NCBI GenBank assembly: GCA_020429465.1 | Contig: JAGQLH010000021.1 | Span: 1-16,261 of the forward strand | Source: Candidatus Dojkabacteria bacterium | GTDB lineage: Bacteria > Patescibacteriota > Dojkabacteria > B142 > WJKM01 | DNA length: 16,261 nucleotides | Reading direction: 5' to 3' | In this document: piece by piece, positions 7,404 through 13,132 of the stretch | How the letters are laid out: each line of letters starts with the position of its first letter | Position numbering within the stretch: the first letter of the stretch is position 1 | Position numbers and translations under genes: made by a program | Notes under the pieces: model-generated | The model's input: only the letters and a program-made list of their open reading frames with translations | Database searches by the model: none | What the model was told of the DNA's origin: nothing

Positions 7404-7931
7404 CTATGAAAGCAAATAGGTTTCAAGTATAAATCCTTCCTGTCCAAACGAATCAGCTTTAAGTTTGACCTTAGAGGTTTCTTCCGATTTATTAATCTCA
7501 CTTTCCTTTACCACTTGAGCCAATACATCATTAGAACCTACAGGAATAAATACTTCCGGATCAAGTTTTTTAAGGATATCAGCATATGACTTAGATTGCT
7601 CACACAAAGCAATCAATACCGAAACCTGCCCAAGTGAATCATGAATTCTCTTTGAGTATTTAAACCCCTCTTTAATAATTACTACAGAAGTATCCTCCAC
7701 TATAATTTCTACTATATCAACTACCCTGTCTCCTCCACTACTTTGTGAAATTACAGATATTCCTTTTACCTCAAACTCTCCTGGCTCAGTGATACAAAAA
7801 CCAGATTTTGCTTTTTCAGAACCAATCACAATTTCATGTTTATCTCCTGAATAATCACTATTTGTTGCGAATATAACCGAAGCTGTTTTGCCTGAAATAA
7901 CAATACCGTCTTTTTTCTTAGTAATTTCCAT
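7404..7931 (-). CDS. Degenerate metallo-beta-lactamase-fold protein without metal ligands
   Basis: The start chosen is ATG at 7929-7931, with AAAGG about 8 nt upstream; an in-frame TTG at 7947-7949 would add six residues. The 175-residue product matches the outline of UlaG-like MBL-fold proteins (COG2220 type). It has a strand-rich start (MEITKKKDGIVISGKTASVI), the diagnostic EPGEFEVKGISV block at 49-60 (family G-P-G-E-Y-E-V-x-G), a VEIIVEDTSVVIIKEG block where active members have an H-L-G-D, and DPEVFIPVGSND at 124-135 where they have I-P-x-H. The HxHxDH metal motif expected between residues 20 and 45 is absent; only His32 is found there. It is therefore probably non-catalytic, keeping a binding or scaffold function. 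It seems to be the first gene of the dnaB run, behind a promoter-like sequence. Confidence 0.7.
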   Translation of the reverse strand: MEITKKKDGIVISGKTASVIFATNSDYSGDKHEIVIGSEKAKSGFCITEPGEFEVKGISVISQSSGGDRVVDIVEIIVEDTSVVIIKEGFKYSKRIHDSLGQVSVLIALCEQSKSYADILKKLDPEVFIPVGSNDVLAQVVKESEINKSEETSKVKLKADSFGQEGFILETYLLS

Positions 7932-7967
7932 AGTTAACCCTTTGCTCAATGAAATTAAATACTACTA

Positions 7968-7997
7968 ACTATACAAGATATCAACATTTAAATTCAA
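7968..7997 (-). promoter_or_regulatory. Promoter candidate for the MBL-like/dnaB operon
   Basis: On the reverse strand TTGAAT (7992-7997) and TATAGT (7968-7973) are separated by 18 nt. The implied start site near 7961 leaves a leader of about 30 nt before the ATG at 7931. It is the only good sigma-70 type match in the 166-bp gap between the PBP2 and MBL-like genes, so I take it as the start of the long leftward transcript. Confidence 0.45.
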
Positions 7998-8036
7998 CCG
8001 ATTCACACCAGTATTTTCTAATGATACGAATTAAAT

Positions 8037-8054
8037 ACTTTAGTACTTTAAAGT
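8037..8054 (-). terminator. Weak hairpin downstream of mrdA
   Basis: ACTTTA (8037-8042) and TAAAGT (8049-8054) form a 6-bp stem with a 6-nt loop, 43 bp past the mrdA stop. On the reverse strand it is followed by ATTTAATT, a poor U-tract. It may slow or end the mreB-mrdA transcript, but the all-AT stem makes it weak. Confidence 0.25.
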
Positions 8055-8097
8055 GCGTAGGTTTGAGATAAATAATAACATCAAACACAGAATGTGG

Positions 8098-9879
8098 TCA
8101 TCTTTCGACCTCAAAACACTCATCACCTTCGTCAAGACAACCCAGAAATTCTTTGATTATAGGCAAAGTTTCATACCCCCTACCACCAAACTGCTGAACC
8201 ATAGCGAAGCTATAATCCTCACCATCCAGATTAAATGTCCCAATTACCCACGAATGCGCCCCCTCATAGACCTCACCCCCAATTCTTTCAGTAGCATCAG
8301 CAGACCCAGTTTTAATCCTCAACTTATACTCATTCCTCAAGTCGACTAAACTATTTGCAGTTCCCCGAGAATCACTAACTGTCGCCTCCATACCTTTACT
8401 AACAACAGCCAAAACACCATCATCAACACCTAAATTACCAAGATTTTGCGGAGAATTCTTATAAACCACATCCTCACCATCACTAATATAAGAAACAATA
8501 TAGGGCCTAACAATATTCCCACCATTCACTAGTGATGCAGCAGTTACCGCCATTCGCAAAGGAGTTACCGTAACAAACCCCTGCCCAATAACCATATTAC
8601 ACATATCCCCTATAGACCAATACCTCCCACCGAATCTCCACACATATTCTGGAGTTGATACACCTCCAACATACTCCTCCAACAAATCAATCTCTGTAGG
8701 ATCAACAAAATCAAATCGATCAACATAAGAAAGCAACTCTTGAATTGCCCCAGAAGGGGAGTACTCCCTCTCAAAGCTCCTACCCACATTACAAAAGTAC
8801 AAATTACTCGACCTACCTAATGCCTCAACCACATTTACAGATCCCAAACTAACCCCATCCGCCTCACAAAAACTCACCGTATCGGATAAATCCTCACATC
8901 CCCTAGAAACATACCGTTGATCTACATTAATAACCCCAGAATCCAAACCAGCAACAGCAACAATTGGCTTAAATGTTGATCCTGGCGAGAGAACCATAGA
9001 AGTCGCCCTATTAAGCATTGGAGAAAGATCATCCTTTAGAACACCGACAACCTCATCCTCACGATCAGTATCTCCAAAAATTTCAGCATCAAACCCTGGA
9101 TAACTAACCATAGTTTTCACCTCCCCCGTCTCACTTTTTAACACAACAACTGACCCTGCGACCGCATTACCACCTAGAACAGAATTACGAAGCGAAGTAG
9201 TAAAAAAATGTTGCCAACGTGAATCAATAGTCGTATGGAGATCATAACCACTTCGCAATCTTTGCAATTCAATCCGATCTTCATCACCCCCATCACCAAC
9301 CACAACTTCAAATGCATTCACACCCACCAAATAACTATCATAATACCTTTCCAACCCCATCTTACCAACCCTACCATAAGAATTTTCATAATCACTTTTA
9401 TAAGACTCTGAAACCCCCTCTCCCAAATACCCCACTACATGTGAATACTCTTCCACAAATGGATACCTCCTCTTTGTCCTTTCAACAAAAGTCACACCCC
9501 GCCCCAATGGAATAATTTCTTTTAATTCATCAAAAAGCTTTTTTGAAGGAATTTCATATACCTTAATTGCAGCATGATCCGACACACTTAACGATGAAAT
9601 ATACTGGGAGAATTCAGCAATATCTATATTATTTGTATCAATTTCTAATGTATATGTTTTCTCATCGAACGCAACCACTTTTCCATCGTCCGTAACTATT
9701 CTACCCCGTGGAGCAATTTCAACGTTTGTAAGATAAATATTCTCTAACGATCTTTTAAAATACTCATCTCCACGAATAACCTGGATTCCTAGGAGCGAAT
9801 AAATACCCCCTAACATGATAAATAGAAACATAACCACGAGGATTGTATTTTTGCCCCTATATGATTGCATCATAGTCAA
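8098..9879 (-). CDS. mrdA: Penicillin-binding protein 2, peptidoglycan transpeptidase
   Basis: This class B PBP cross-links peptidoglycan during cell elongation. The 593-residue protein has an N-terminal membrane anchor (residues 12-32), the APRGRI box at 56-61 that opens the pedestal domain, and the transpeptidase domain. Its three active-site motifs are intact: STFK at 301-304 (nucleophile Ser301 in LSPGSTFKP), SSN at 357-359 and KTGS at 523-526, with the supporting IGQG at 431-434. Pairing with mreB favours the elongation enzyme PBP2 over the division enzyme PBP3. The first ATG overlaps the mreB end by 23 bp; ATGs at codons 3 and 4 are alternatives. Two Cys pairs near 328/338 and 363/427 lie outside the membrane. 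The gene ends in TGA, which shows TGA is read as stop. Its coding strand is visibly richer in G and T than neighbours such as dnaB. Confidence 0.93.
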   Translation of the reverse strand: MTMMQSYRGKNTILVVMFLFIMLGGIYSLLGIQVIRGDEYFKRSLENIYLTNVEIAPRGRIVTDDGKVVAFDEKTYTLEIDTNNIDIAEFSQYISSLSVSDHAAIKVYEIPSKKLFDELKEIIPLGRGVTFVERTKRRYPFVEEYSHVVGYLGEGVSESYKSDYENSYGRVGKMGLERYYDSYLVGVNAFEVVVGDGGDEDRIELQRLRSGYDLHTTIDSRWQHFFTTSLRNSVLGGNAVAGSVVVLKSETGEVKTMVSYPGFDAEIFGDTDREDEVVGVLKDDLSPMLNRATSMVLSPGSTFKPIVAVAGLDSGVINVDQRYVSRGCEDLSDTVSFCEADGVSLGSVNVVEALGRSSNLYFCNVGRSFEREYSPSGAIQELLSYVDRFDFVDPTEIDLLEEYVGGVSTPEYVWRFGGRYWSIGDMCNMVIGQGFVTVTPLRMAVTAASLVNGGNIVRPYIVSYISDGEDVVYKNSPQNLGNLGVDDGVLAVVSKGMEATVSDSRGTANSLVDLRNEYKLRIKTGSADATERIGGEVYEGAHSWVIGTFNLDGEDYSFAMVQQFGGRGYETLPIIKEFLGCLDEGDECFEVER

Positions 9880-10903
9880 TTTTTACTTTTTCGAGCAATT
9901 CAATTTCATCCAACAACAATTCAGTACCCCGAACAACAGAAGTCAAAGGATCACTGACAGCTACAACTTTCACCTTTAATTTCTTTGTGAAGTACTCCGC
10001 AACATTTCGAATCAAAGCCCCACCACCAGTCAAATAAACACCACTATCAATAAAATCTGCAACTATCTCAGGAGGAGCTTCTTCAAGCGCTTTTTTAGCT
10101 GCAACCAAAATCTTATCTAATACCGGAACGATCGCCTCGGAAACCTCTTGCTCTGTTAACTTCAGAGATTTAGGTAAACCCGTCAACAGATCCCGCCCTT
10201 TCACCTCCACCTCTCCCCCCCTACCTTTACCACCAGCAGAACCCAACATAATCTTCACGTCTTCAGCCATCGCCTTCCCAATAAGTAAATTATATTTTTT
10301 CTTAACATACATAAGAATAGCTCTATCCATTTCATTACCAGCTACACGAATCGATTTATCTACAATTATCCCCCCAAGAGAAATTACTACAATATCAGTG
10401 GTCCCACCACCAATATCGATAACCATACTCCCATGTGCTTGATTAATAGGAACCCTTGCACCAATAGCAGCAGCCATCGGAGCCTCAATAAGATAAACCT
10501 TACTTGCACCAGCTGATTTTGCAGCATCCACAACAGCCCTCATCTCCACTTCTGTAACCTGAGACGGAATACCAATAACAACTCGTGGACGCTTCAATCT
10601 AAGAACACCCCCAACCAAACCATATGCCCGCTTAATAAAATATCTGATCATTGCCTCAGTTGTATCAAAATCATGAATAACCCCATCTTGAAGCGGACTA
10701 ACAGAAACAATATGAGAAGGGGTTCTCCCAATCATATGCCTAGCTTCCTCACCTACGGCAAGAATCTCACCAGTTATTTTATTCAATGCGACAACAGAAG
10801 GTTCATTTAACATCTGTCCTACCCCTTTCACAACCACTAAAGTATTAGCAGTTCCTAAATCAATACCAATATCATAAAGAAAAAAATCTAATAGTTTTTT
10901 CAT
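9857..10903 (-). CDS. mreB: Rod-shape determining actin homologue MreB
   Basis: MreB polymerises under the membrane and directs the elongation machinery, including PBP2. The 348-residue length is canonical. The phosphate-1 block is DIGIDLGTANTLV (residues 11-23), followed by NEPSVVAL, the phosphate-2 block MVIDIGGGTTDIVVISLGG (about 160-178) and the adenosine block GVYLTGGGALIRNVAEYF (about 289-306). These are the actin-fold nucleotide-binding elements. The end overlaps mrdA by 23 bp, which suggests translational coupling. No mreC, mreD or rodA gene is in this window. Presence of mreB with PBP2 suggests a rod-shaped or elongating cell with peptidoglycan. The ATG has no Shine-Dalgarno. A -10 like element lies about 30-35 bp upstream, behind the rpmB terminator. 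Confidence 0.97.
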   Translation of the reverse strand: MKKLLDFFLYDIGIDLGTANTLVVVKGVGQMLNEPSVVALNKITGEILAVGEEARHMIGRTPSHIVSVSPLQDGVIHDFDTTEAMIRYFIKRAYGLVGGVLRLKRPRVVIGIPSQVTEVEMRAVVDAAKSAGASKVYLIEAPMAAAIGARVPINQAHGSMVIDIGGGTTDIVVISLGGIIVDKSIRVAGNEMDRAILMYVKKKYNLLIGKAMAEDVKIMLGSAGGKGRGGEVEVKGRDLLTGLPKSLKLTEQEVSEAIVPVLDKILVAAKKALEEAPPEIVADFIDSGVYLTGGGALIRNVAEYFTKKLKVKVVAVSDPLTSVVRGTELLLDEIELLEKVKIDYDAII

Positions 10904-10931
10904 AATAATTTCGAATGAATAAAGACAGTAT

Positions 10932-10960
10932 ATAATAGCGCATTTCTAGAAAACACAAAA
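10932..10960 (-). promoter_or_regulatory. Promoter candidate for mreB-mrdA
   Basis: After the rpmB terminator the reverse strand shows TATTAT (10932-10937), a 5/6 match to the -10 hexamer, 29 bp before the mreB ATG. The best -35 at 17 nt is a poor TTTTGT that overlaps the U-tract of the terminator. The location between a terminator and a gene is the main support. Confidence 0.35.
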
Positions 10961-10983
10961 AATCCCGCTTAAAAGCGGGATTT
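10960..10983 (-). terminator. Intrinsic terminator of rpmB
   Basis: AAATCCCGCTT (10960-10970) and AAGCGGGATTT (10973-10983) form a perfect 11-bp stem. On the reverse strand it is followed by a T-rich tail (TTTTGTGTTTTC). It lies 22 bp past the rpmB stop, so rpmB is probably a single-gene transcript. Confidence 0.8.
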
Positions 10984-11005
10984 AAGAGTTAACAAAATTC
11001 TCTAC

Positions 11006-11272
11006 CTAGAGATACGCGAACTGATCTCTAGTTTTAAGCCAAACCTTTCCGTCTTGCTTCAATTTTTTATAATAACGCATACTAATACGAATAGTTGTAT
11101 CAGCACCATTAACTTTTACCTTAACTTTACGTAGATTTGGTCTCCATACACGTGGCTTTCGAGTAGCTTTATATGCCCATGGACCGCTTGTACCTCCAGC
11201 TTTACCTCGGTTATGCTGTCGTGTCCCTCCAGACATCACTCCTATTCCACTTGCTTCACATACACGTGACAT
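11006..11272 (-). CDS. rpmB: Large-subunit ribosomal protein bL28
   Basis: bL28 binds 23S rRNA near the E site of the large subunit. The chosen start, ATG at 11270-11272, gives 88 residues beginning MSRVCEASG, the family opening (E. coli has MSRVCEVTG). An upstream in-frame ATG at 11288-11290 would add six residues (MLLLFI) and is unlikely. The middle shows KPRVWRPNLRKVKVKV, matching the family R-R-F-x-P-N-L block, and the C-terminal domain carries RISMRYYKKLKQDG. There is a single Cys (Cys5), so no zinc-binding set. It stands alone between its own promoter and terminator, oriented away from the tRNA and ribosomal cluster to its right. Confidence 0.93.
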   Translation of the reverse strand: MSRVCEASGIGVMSGGTRQHNRGKAGGTSGPWAYKATRKPRVWRPNLRKVKVKVNGADTTIRISMRYYKKLKQDGKVWLKTRDQFAYL

Positions 11273-11316
11273 AATGAATAGTAATAACAAATAGTAAACA
11301 AAAATTTTGTAGTCAA

Positions 11317-11344
11317 ATTATAACATTGAATCTAGATTATTCAA
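11317..11344 (-). promoter_or_regulatory. Extended -10 promoter of rpmB
   Basis: On the reverse strand TTGAAT (11339-11344) is followed after 16 nt by a perfect TATAAT (11317-11322), preceded by TGT (11323-11325) as an extended -10. The expected start site near 11310 leaves a leader of about 38 nt before the rpmB ATG. Its -35 is one arm of an inverted repeat shared with the divergent rightward promoter. Confidence 0.7.
11326..11344. repeat. Inverted repeat between divergent promoters
   Basis: TTGAAT (11326-11331) and ATTCAA (11339-11344) are inverted copies separated by 7 nt that include the palindrome TCTAGA (11331-11336). The right arm is the -35 of the rpmB promoter, and the element also lies just upstream of the rightward extended -10. 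It could be an operator for a dimeric regulator, or a chance result of placing a -35 on each strand. Confidence 0.4.
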
Positions 11345-11352
11345 GTAGAAAT

Positions 11353-11361
11353 TGTTATACT
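11353..11361 (+). promoter_or_regulatory. Extended -10 promoter for the structured RNA
   Basis: TGT followed by TATACT (11356-11361) forms an extended -10 with a 5/6 hexamer. No good -35 is seen at 17 nt (TAGATT), which extended -10 promoters tolerate. The predicted start, about 6-7 nt downstream, falls at 11367-11368. That is the first base of the closing stem of the RNA described next. Confidence 0.5.
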
Positions 11362-11366
11362 TAGTC

Positions 11367-11501
11367 GTCCTGAGTTTAGGGCTGCAATTGAACCGAACAC
11401 AATTGCTTAGGGAATTCAAAATCGCTTTACACCCGTGGGATAAAGTTGAGAATACCCACTTGACTATTACGGTCACAATTAAGCCCCGATTTGCTCAGGA
11501 C
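11367..11501 (+). ncRNA. Candidate structured non-coding RNA, rod-like fold
   Basis: This stretch between rpmB and the tRNA genes has no convincing coding content but folds well by hand. Nested pairings run inward. P1 is GTCCTGAG (11367-11374) with CTCAGGAC (11494-11501). P2 is GGGCT (11379-11383) with AGCCC (11482-11486). P3 is AATTG (11386-11390) with CAATT (11476-11480). P4 is ACCG (11392-11395) with CGGT (11470-11473). The apical part holds GTGGG (11435-11439) with CCCAC (11455-11459), competing with CTTTA/TAAAG (11425-11429/11441-11445). An alternative hairpin, GCAATTG...CAATTGC (11384-11390/11399-11405), competes with P3. Start and first stem coincide with a predicted transcription start. 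The rod with inner bubbles recalls 6S RNA in general shape, but I see no diagnostic 6S, SRP, RNase P or tmRNA sequence. It could instead be a leader of the tRNA transcript. No U-tract terminator follows. Confidence 0.45.
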
Positions 11502-11518
11502 TTATTTTATGGTAAAAT
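11491..11518 (+). promoter_or_regulatory. Promoter of the Thr-Tyr-Thr tRNA cluster
   Basis: TTGCTC (11491-11496) and TAAAAT (11513-11518) are 16 nt apart, with TGG (11510-11512) as an extended -10. The expected start near 11525 gives a 5' leader of about 25 nt before tRNA-Thr. The -35 overlaps the 3' arm of the closing stem of the upstream RNA. Confidence 0.55.
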
Positions 11519-11537
11519 CTTCTCCAAAATAAGCAGA

Positions 11538-11633
11538 AGACTGATTGGAGCTGGGATAGCTCAGTTGGTAGAGCAACGGTTTTGTAAACCGTCGGTCACG
11601 AGTTCGAGTCTCGTTCCCAGCTCCAATCAGTCT
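11538..11633 (+). repeat. Perfect 19-bp inverted repeat enclosing tRNA-Thr(UGU)
   Basis: The arms at 11538-11556 and 11615-11633 are exact reverse complements over 19 bases. The inner 7 bp are the tRNA acceptor stem; the outer 12 bp pair the 5' flank with the discriminator, the encoded CCA and the 3' flank. The precursor RNA can thus form one unbroken helix with the CCA buried in it. Confidence 0.85.
11550..11625 (+). tRNA. tRNA-Thr (anticodon TGT), CCA encoded
   Basis: The acceptor stem is GCTGGGA with TCCCAGC, the D arm GCTC...GAGC, the anticodon arm ACGGT-TTTGTAA-ACCGT with anticodon TGT, and the T arm ACGAG-TTCGAGT-CTCGT. The discriminator is T, followed by encoded CCA (11623-11625). It is first in a three-tRNA cluster corresponding to the thrU-tyrU-glyT-thrT group of other bacteria. 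Its flanks extend the acceptor helix by 12 bp. Confidence 0.97.
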
Positions 11634-11653
11634 CAGAGTTCTTAGAAAATTAT

Positions 11654-11739
11654 GCAGGGATGGCGGAGTGGTCAAACGCACCAGACTGTAAATCTGGCAT
11701 CTTACGATTACGGGGGTTCGAGTCCCTCTCCCTGCACCA
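11654..11739 (+). tRNA. tRNA-Tyr (anticodon GTA), CCA encoded
   Basis: The acceptor stem is GCAGGGA with TCCCTGC and the anticodon arm CCAGA-CTGTAAA-TCTGG with anticodon GTA. A long variable arm (about 11 nt, class II) is present, as usual for bacterial tRNA-Tyr. The discriminator A and encoded CCA end the gene. It lies 28 bp after tRNA-Thr(TGT). Confidence 0.97.
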
Positions 11740-11766
11740 CTTCTAAAATTGATACAACAATAATTT

Positions 11767-11843
11767 GCTGAGATAGCTCAGTTGGTTAGAGCGTTCCCAT
11801 GGTAAGGGAGAGGTCGCGAGTTCGACTCTCGCTCTCAGCTCCA
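11767..11843 (+). tRNA. tRNA-Thr (anticodon GGT), CCA encoded
   Basis: The acceptor stem is GCTGAGA with TCTCAGC. The anticodon arm is TTCCC-ATGGTAA-GGGAG with anticodon GGT; the outermost pair is T-G. The T arm is GCGAG-TTCGACT-CTCGC, the discriminator T, and CCA is encoded. The gene ends 109 bp before rlmB. Together with the TGT isoacceptor it can read all four Thr codons by wobble. Confidence 0.97.
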
Positions 11844-11952
11844 CTACTATTAAAATTTTCACCACACGAAATAGTTTTTTATACATCCCCACCACTTTAT
11901 TGATTCAGACATTCACGATAAAATACCTTATTAATTACAATCTATATTTCTC

Positions 11953-12684
11953 ATGAACATAGAAGGTCGCAACCCGGTTATTGAAGTACTTAGATCAGAC
12001 AAAGATGTTTCAAAACTATATATTCAAAGCCACTTAAATCAAGATACCAAGATAAACGAACTCGTAAAAAAGGCGAAACGAAGAGGTGTCAAAATTATAC
12101 GGAAAAGTAAGAAAGAACTTGATCGGATTAGTCGAACTGGAAGTCATCAAGGAGTTATTGCAATTGCAAAACATATTGAAACAAAAACCATAGAAGAAAT
12201 CATTTCAGATGCACGCATTAATGGAAAACCACTAAAGTTTATCTACATCAGGGAAGCATTTCACGAATATAATGTCGGAGCAATAATCAGAACTGCAGAA
12301 TGCGCAGGATATGATGCTGTTATCCTACCGCCCAAATTATCTGTAACACCAAATATAGTAAGAGCCTCTATGGGAGCCTCTGAACATATCCCAATTTTAA
12401 GTTATTCATTATTTCCTCTAATAAAAGATCTCACCACTTTTGGGATTAAAGTTGTTGGAATAGAACGTGATGACTCCGCGAAGGAATACACAAAAGCAGA
12501 TCTCACAGGAGATGTAGCTTTAATTGTAGGTGGAGAGGATAAACCACTCAGTAAACAAATTTTAGATAAATGCGACCAAACAATAATCATCCCAATGAGG
12601 GGGAATGTTAACTCGCTAAATATGAGTGTAGCAGCAGGACTCAGCATGTACGAAGTACTTCGACAACAAGAATTACACTCATAA
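11953..12684 (+). CDS. rlmB: TrmH/SpoU-family 2'-O-methyltransferase, RlmB type
   Basis: RlmB methylates the ribose of a conserved guanosine in the peptidyl-transferase loop of 23S rRNA, using S-adenosylmethionine. The 243-residue protein has the small N-terminal substrate-binding domain (EGRNPVIEVLRS, residues 4-15, through about 75) and the knotted SPOUT catalytic domain. Its three motifs are visible: NVGAIIRTAECAGYDA at 107-122 with the catalytic Arg113, LIVGGEDKPLS at 190-200, and IIPMRGNVNSLNMSVAAG at 212-229, which forms the knot. The usual D-P of motif 1 is HEY here. The N-terminal GxNPV opening favours RlmB over TrmH, but tRNA methylation cannot be excluded. A weak -10 (TAAAAT, 11919-11924) lies 28 bp upstream without a clear -35, so it may also be read from the tRNA promoter. 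Confidence 0.88.
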   Translation: MNIEGRNPVIEVLRSDKDVSKLYIQSHLNQDTKINELVKKAKRRGVKIIRKSKKELDRISRTGSHQGVIAIAKHIETKTIEEIISDARINGKPLKFIYIREAFHEYNVGAIIRTAECAGYDAVILPPKLSVTPNIVRASMGASEHIPILSYSLFPLIKDLTTFGIKVVGIERDDSAKEYTKADLTGDVALIVGGEDKPLSKQILDKCDQTIIIPMRGNVNSLNMSVAAGLSMYEVLRQQELHS

Positions 12685-12706
12685 TTAAAAGAAAAACATA
12701 TTATAA

Positions 12707-12736
12707 TTGACCTAGAAGGGTATAAAACGATAAAAT
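12707..12736 (+). promoter_or_regulatory. Promoter of rpmG
   Basis: TTGACC (12707-12712, 5/6) and TAAAAT (12731-12736, 5/6) are separated by 18 nt in the 88-bp gap between rlmB and rpmG. The expected start near 12743 leaves a leader of about 30 nt. This would serve rpmG, and possibly tRNA-Trp, secE and nusG. Confidence 0.6.
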
Positions 12737-12772
12737 TCACCTGCTTTCTTTTATCTCAAACAATTTTTTCAA

Positions 12773-12949
12773 ATGGCTAAGAAAGGACAACGTATAAATA
12801 TAAAGCTCGTTTGCACCGAACCAGGAGGGAAGAAACATGCTTATTACACAACAAAAAATCGTGTTAACGTAAAGGATAAGCTTGAACGAAAACGGTTCAA
12901 CCCATACCTCGGTCGACACGCTGTATACGAAGAGAAAAAATTAAAATAA
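12773..12949 (+). CDS. rpmG: Large-subunit ribosomal protein bL33
   Basis: bL33 is a small protein near the E site of the large subunit. The 58-residue product begins MAKKGQRINIKLVCTE and has the family pattern of a basic start, an HAYYTTKNRVN segment and an LERKRFNPYLGRHAVY end. Zinc-binding forms have two CxxC pairs. Here the first is reduced to a lone Cys14 (CTEP) and the second is lost (NPYLGRH), so it is the zinc-independent (C-minus) form. Its place before tRNA-Trp, secE and nusG is the order seen in many bacteria. The ATG follows an AT-rich leader without a Shine-Dalgarno. Confidence 0.93.
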   Translation: MAKKGQRINIKLVCTEPGGKKHAYYTTKNRVNVKDKLERKRFNPYLGRHAVYEEKKLK

Positions 12950-12950
12950 T

Positions 12951-12987
12951 AAATTACGGACTAGCCTTTTCTGCAAGCGCGTAATTT
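12951..12987 (+). other. Hairpin between rpmG and tRNA-Trp
   Basis: AAATTACG (12951-12958) and CGTAATTT (12980-12987) make an 8-bp stem with a 21-nt loop, immediately after the rpmG stop. There is no U-tract, so it is unlikely to terminate; it could be a processing site before tRNA-Trp or an mRNA 3' end stabiliser. Confidence 0.4.
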
Positions 12988-13020
12988 GAATACATAGTAC
13001 ACCATATGGATTTGCCGTGT

Positions 13021-13095
13021 GGGCTTGTAGTTTAATCGGTAAAACAACGGTCTCCAAAACCGTAGTCCTCAGTTCGATTCTGGGCGAGCCTGCCA
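13021..13095 (+). tRNA. tRNA-Trp (anticodon CCA), CCA encoded
   Basis: The acceptor stem is GGGCTTG with CGAGCCT, including a terminal G-U pair and an internal T-G pair. The D arm is GTTT...AAAC, the anticodon arm ACGGT-CTCCAAA-ACCGT with anticodon CCA, and the T arm CTCAG-TTCGATT-CTGGG. The discriminator is G and CCA is encoded. Position directly before secE is conserved in many bacteria. The CCA anticodon reads UGG only, in line with TGA being a stop. Confidence 0.95.
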
Positions 13096-13132
13096 GTATT
13101 ATGTTTACTATATCTATTAGAAAGTACTTAAC

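Noticed and set aside
7932..7949. TTG start giving the MBL-like protein six more residues
   Set aside because: The ATG at 7931 has an AAAGG at good spacing and gives the family-like opening MEIT.
11367..11501. Identification of the structured RNA as 4.5S SRP RNA, RNase P RNA, tmRNA or a known riboswitch
   Set aside because: The SRP apical loop signature, the RNase P conserved GAGGAAAGTC and ACAGAA elements, a tRNA-like tmRNA end and recognisable riboswitch cores are all missing; a 6S assignment rests on shape alone.
11352..11645. Plus-strand open frame of about 97 codons running through the structured RNA and tRNA-Thr
   Set aside because: It reads through a clear tRNA gene and the folded RNA region, and its translation shows no domain-like composition.
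12402..12919. Minus-strand open frames opposite rlmB and rpmG
   Set aside because: The plus strand encodes recognised proteins here, and the antisense products have no recognisable features.
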